NCBI GenBank assembly: GCA_030037515.1
Contig: JASHRE010000176.1
Coordinates: 1 to 7,887, forward strand
Direction of reading: 5' to 3'
DNA length: 7,887 nucleotides
DNA from: Candidatus Sulfotelmatobacter sp.
GTDB taxonomy: Bacteria; Acidobacteriota; Terriglobia; Terriglobales; Acidobacteriaceae
Positions 5,425 to 7,887 of the stretch are shown one piece after another. Position 1 is the first letter of the stretch; each line of letters begins with the position of its first letter. A model generated the notes under the pieces. That model ran no database searches and was not told where the DNA came from. It saw only the letters and a program-made list of their open reading frames with translations. The translations under genes and the position numbers were made by a program.

Positions 5425-7645
5425 TCGCTTCCTCTTTGAGTCTCAATTGCGCCATTGAGATTGATTTGCGTTTGCAAGGAGGACACAGCTCCTGCCAATT
5501 GCTGACCGGACCGGACATTGAATAGTTAAAGCCGACCTGTGGCAGAACTTTTTTGAGGTCCTCAACATGCATCCGCGACGCGTAACGTTCTCCGCAGCGG
5601 GCGCAGATTGCTCCGCTATCTTCCGCACCTGCCTGCTGATAAAGCTTTACGCCTAGTTGTGCAGGCCGCTGGAAGATGTGGAAAAACTTGCCGAAAGGCA
5701 GATAGAGCAACGCCGCGATCACTGTGATAGCATGCAGAATCGCGATGAAATCGTAGAAACTTCCTCCCAGCCACTCCTGAGATACGGTCAGCGCCAAACC
5801 CGTAATCGAGATCGCGAAAAGGAGAATCAGTGGCCAGAAATCCATCGCCAGCGTCTGTACGGCCCGCGCACCTTCATCACGCATTCTGCGCCACAGAGAT
5901 AATCCAATTCCACAAAGCACCAGGAATGCTGCGATATCCAGTCCATGGAATAGCAACAATGCCGTCACCGTATGCAAGTGGAAATGACCTGCGGGATAAC
6001 CGAAGAGGTAGGTAACGTAAACACTTTGGTCATTCGGCGCGCTGGTGAAGTGGATCCATCCGAAAACAAGTGGGAACGTAATCGCGGCCGCCAACACGCA
6101 GCCCCAGAAGATCAACTGGTGCATCGCCCATCGCAGGGAGGATCGCTTTGCGATAAAAGTTTGAGACAAAAGGTGGGTTCCGATAAGTCGCGCGATCCGG
6201 CTGAGACTTCTCAATGCTCCGCGTTCTTTGAACAGCTCCCAACCGCGCTGCCAGTAGACACGCGTTGGCGGTTTGCGAATCCAAACCGAATAGTGGTACA
6301 CCACACCCCAGGTTGCAAAGATGATCGCGAAGGTATAGATCACGAGCGCGGGGTCGAAGTTCTGAAGATTGCGGGAGCCGAGCACGATTGCGGCCACGAG
6401 AACGCTGGTCCACAAGGTGGCCCATGCGCAGGCTCTCACCTTGTCGGCTGTACGAATGACATCGGCAGGCAGTTTTGCTTGTAGTTCATCTTCTCGCGGC
6501 AAGAACACTCTTGCGTTGAGCCACCAGAGCAGGCACGTGACTAACGATAAAAGCAAGAATCCTGGCCAGACAATTCCGAGTTTGTCGCGAAACACGCCGA
6601 GCAGAAGCGGAGGAAAAAAACCTCCCATACCACCCATTGCTCCGACCAACCCTGTGACCGTCGCTCGCTGATTTGGGAAGTAGCGCGGCACAAGCTGGAA
6701 CACAGCGCCGTTTCCGATGCCCAATAGCGCTGCGCATCCCAGAGCGCCGACAGTGAATGGAAGCATCGATTCCACACCGAGGAGCAATCCGAAAGTTGCT
6801 ACGGCGGGCAAAATCCACGAGAGGACTCTTGATCCTCCGATTCGGTCAGAGAGCCATCCACCAAGCGGGCGGCACAGGGTTGCAAGTACGACGAACCCCG
6901 CGGTGCGGAAGCCAGCGTCAGCCGGCTTCAGACCAAACTGGTCGCGCAATAGTGTAGGCAGATAGATCGAGAAGGCGACGAATCCGCCGAATGTCAGAAA
7001 GTAGAAAGCCGCGAGTGTCCATGCCAATGGTTCGCGAGCGAGCACGCCGAGCATCTCGGAGAGGCCCTTCGGACGCGCCGTTTGGGTAGCGTCTCGTGCG
7101 AAAACAAGAAACACCGCTGCCCAAACGAGCAAGATTATTGACATGGCGAAATAAACCGTCCGGAACCCGAGGGCGGCCGCCGCAAGCGGCCCAAGAAACA
7201 CTGCGGCAGATTGACCGATATTTCCTAGGCCGTATACGCCGAGAGCGCTGCCTTGGTTTTCCATCGAATACCATCGAGAAACATACCCAACGCCAACCGC
7301 GAAAGAGGAACCCGCCATTCCTAGCAGAAATGCGACGACCAGAAGGTTTTGGTAGGTATTCGTAGAGGGAACCAACGCTACGGGAGCGGCAATAAAGAAC
7401 ATCAAGGTCGTAAATACAACGCGACCTCCGAAACGATCGGCAAGCATGCCGATGGGTAGCCGTGCGAGAGCCCCAAGAAGAACTGGTACGGCAACAAGGA
7501 ATGCCGTTTGCGTAGCCGAGAGGTGGAATCTTTGGCGGAAACTGGGAGCGAACGCGCTGATCAAGCCCCACGCCGCAAAGCAAACCGTGAACGAGACGGT
7601 GCCAAGTAACAAATGTCGTTTTTGTGAGTTCTGAGATGACGCCAC
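5417..7645 (-). CDS. NarK-like nitrate transporter fused to a NarI/HdrE-like cytochrome b domain
   Basis: A 742-residue two-part membrane protein. Residues 12-380 form a 12-helix MFS transporter of the NarK family. Arg62 (ARLPIG) and Arg259 (CRPLGGWLSDRIGG) match the nitrate-binding arginines of NarK by position in motif. Glycine-rich signatures lie at 109-145 (including GVYGLGNIGQS) and 308-350 (GIGNGAVFQLVPRYFP and GAMGGMGGFFPP). Residues 405-665 add about five or six more helices with histidines at 509, 555, 557, 567, 638 and 656, in contexts like NarI/HdrE/DsrM (RWAMHQLIFWG; FGKFFHIFQRP), suggesting haem b and quinol oxidation. The tail has C681xxC684 and C721xxC724, 36 residues apart, a possible metal or redox site. 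GTG at 7645 follows GGGGAG. The frame is open throughout, so the fusion looks real. It is the first gene of the operon. Confidence 0.9.
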   Translation of the reverse strand: MASSQNSQKRHLLLGTVSFTVCFAAWGLISAFAPSFRQRFHLSATQTAFLVAVPVLLGALARLPIGMLADRFGGRVVFTTLMFFIAAPVALVPSTNTYQNLLVVAFLLGMAGSSFAVGVGYVSRWYSMENQGSALGVYGLGNIGQSAAVFLGPLAAAALGFRTVYFAMSIILLVWAAVFLVFARDATQTARPKGLSEMLGVLAREPLAWTLAAFYFLTFGGFVAFSIYLPTLLRDQFGLKPADAGFRTAGFVVLATLCRPLGGWLSDRIGGSRVLSWILPAVATFGLLLGVESMLPFTVGALGCAALLGIGNGAVFQLVPRYFPNQRATVTGLVGAMGGMGGFFPPLLLGVFRDKLGIVWPGFLLLSLVTCLLWWLNARVFLPREDELQAKLPADVIRTADKVRACAWATLWTSVLVAAIVLGSRNLQNFDPALVIYTFAIIFATWGVVYHYSVWIRKPPTRVYWQRGWELFKERGALRSLSRIARLIGTHLLSQTFIAKRSSLRWAMHQLIFWGCVLAAAITFPLVFGWIHFTSAPNDQSVYVTYLFGYPAGHFHLHTVTALLLFHGLDIAAFLVLCGIGLSLWRRMRDEGARAVQTLAMDFWPLILLFAISITGLALTVSQEWLGGSFYDFIAILHAITVIAALLYLPFGKFFHIFQRPAQLGVKLYQQAGAEDSGAICARCGERYASRMHVEDLKKVLPQVGFNYSMSGPVSNWQELCPPCKRKSISMAQLRLKEEANG

Positions 7646-7721
7646 CGATTTACTCCCCGTTCTCCCCAGATATCCCTAATCCTAGCAATTCTGTGACGCG
7701 TTGGGACAAATTCCATCCCGT
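7646..7721 (-). promoter_or_regulatory. Leader of the nitrate operon with RBS
   Basis: This 76-nt stretch precedes the GTG of the transporter fusion. It contains GGGGAG about 8 nt before the start, which serves as the ribosome binding site and fixes the start codon. I found no convincing FNR/NNR-type TTGAT-N4-ATCAA box and no strong -35/-10 pair. The real promoter may lie upstream of the window or inside the preceding reading frame. No transcription terminator was seen between the two frames. Confidence 0.5.
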
Positions 7722-7887
7722 TCATCGGCTAGATCCCTTGTTGTGATCGCCTGAATTTGCGAACTCCCCAGTTGGTTCGCTGTTAGCGTTCAGCTCCCAT
7801 TCAAGCCAATCTTGACCAAACAGCTCGACTGGGTGTTGTGTGCGTATTGTTCCGTTCCCGCAGCGAAGATCGTCAGCGGAGCAATAT
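7722..7887 (-). CDS. Possible C-terminal end of an upstream gene, cut by the window edge
   Basis: On the minus strand a frame is open from the right edge for 54 codons to TGA at 7722-7724. It starts YCSADDLRCGNG, passes VELFGQDWLEWELNANSE and ends in a polar tail GDHNKGSSR, like many natural C-termini. It lies 76 nt upstream of the transporter start on the same strand, so it could be the preceding gene of the same transcript. I recognise no family. An open run this short is not rare by chance, and no start is visible, so the call is weak. Confidence 0.35.
   Translation of the reverse strand, partial: YCSADDLRCGNGTIRTQHPVELFGQDWLEWELNANSEPTGEFANSGDHNKGSSR

Noticed and set aside
7668..7712. 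Possible sigma-70 promoter (TTGTCC ... TAGGAT, minus strand)
   Set aside because: Spacing is about 19 nt and both boxes are poor matches, so I do not list it as a promoter.
7801..7815. TCAAG-N5-CTTGA palindrome as an FNR/NNR-type site upstream of the operon
   Set aside because: It does not match the TTGAT-N4-ATCAA consensus, lies inside a possible coding frame and is about 155 nt from the start codon.

Overview
The window looks like part of a bacterial chromosome with moderate GC, strong GGAGG-type ribosome binding sites and tightly overlapping genes. The gene set (a NarK-type transporter, a NasA-type molybdoenzyme, a four-cluster iron-sulfur protein, a Rieske protein and a small two-helix membrane protein) fits a soil bacterium, and I suspect Acidobacteriota or a relative. 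That assignment is recalled gene-family context, not a database result.

Right three quarters (about 1851-7645, minus strand): a compact five-gene nitrate operon. In transcription order it encodes (1) a 742-residue protein in which a NarK-like MFS nitrate/nitrite transporter is joined to a NarI/HdrE-like membrane cytochrome b domain and a CxxC...CxxC tail; (2) a cytoplasmic NasA-type molybdopterin nitrate reductase; (3) a DmsB/NrfC-like protein with four [4Fe-4S] motifs; (4) a membrane-anchored Rieske protein with a twin-arginine motif; (5) an 85-residue protein with two membrane helices. Neighbouring genes overlap by 8, 1 and 26 nt or lie 4 nt apart, so translation is probably coupled. The simplest reading is a membrane-bound nitrate uptake and reduction complex fed by quinol through the cytochrome b and Rieske parts. 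No nitrite reductase and no NarJ-type chaperone is in the window.

Far right (7646-7887): a 76-nt leader carrying the transporter's RBS, preceded by what may be the 3' end of another minus-strand gene that runs off the window.

Junction region (about 1260-1850): two convergent fragments that both resemble one long coiled-coil protein family (DUF2130-like, from memory). The N-terminal part, with an intact GTG start and RBS, is on the plus strand. A conserved interior part is on the minus strand, directly against the end of the nitrate operon. The two reading frames stop within the same four bases. I read this as a broken, rearranged gene that marks a genome rearrangement point.

Left end (1-975): a small serine recombinase (resolvase/invertase family, minus strand, running off the left edge), a coupled small gene upstream of it, and a large imperfect inverted repeat (53-nt arms, 43 matching positions by hand count) in the divergent intergenic region. 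A recombinase, an inverted repeat and a rearranged gene within 2 kb give this end a mobile or accessory character unlike the orderly metabolic operon beside it.
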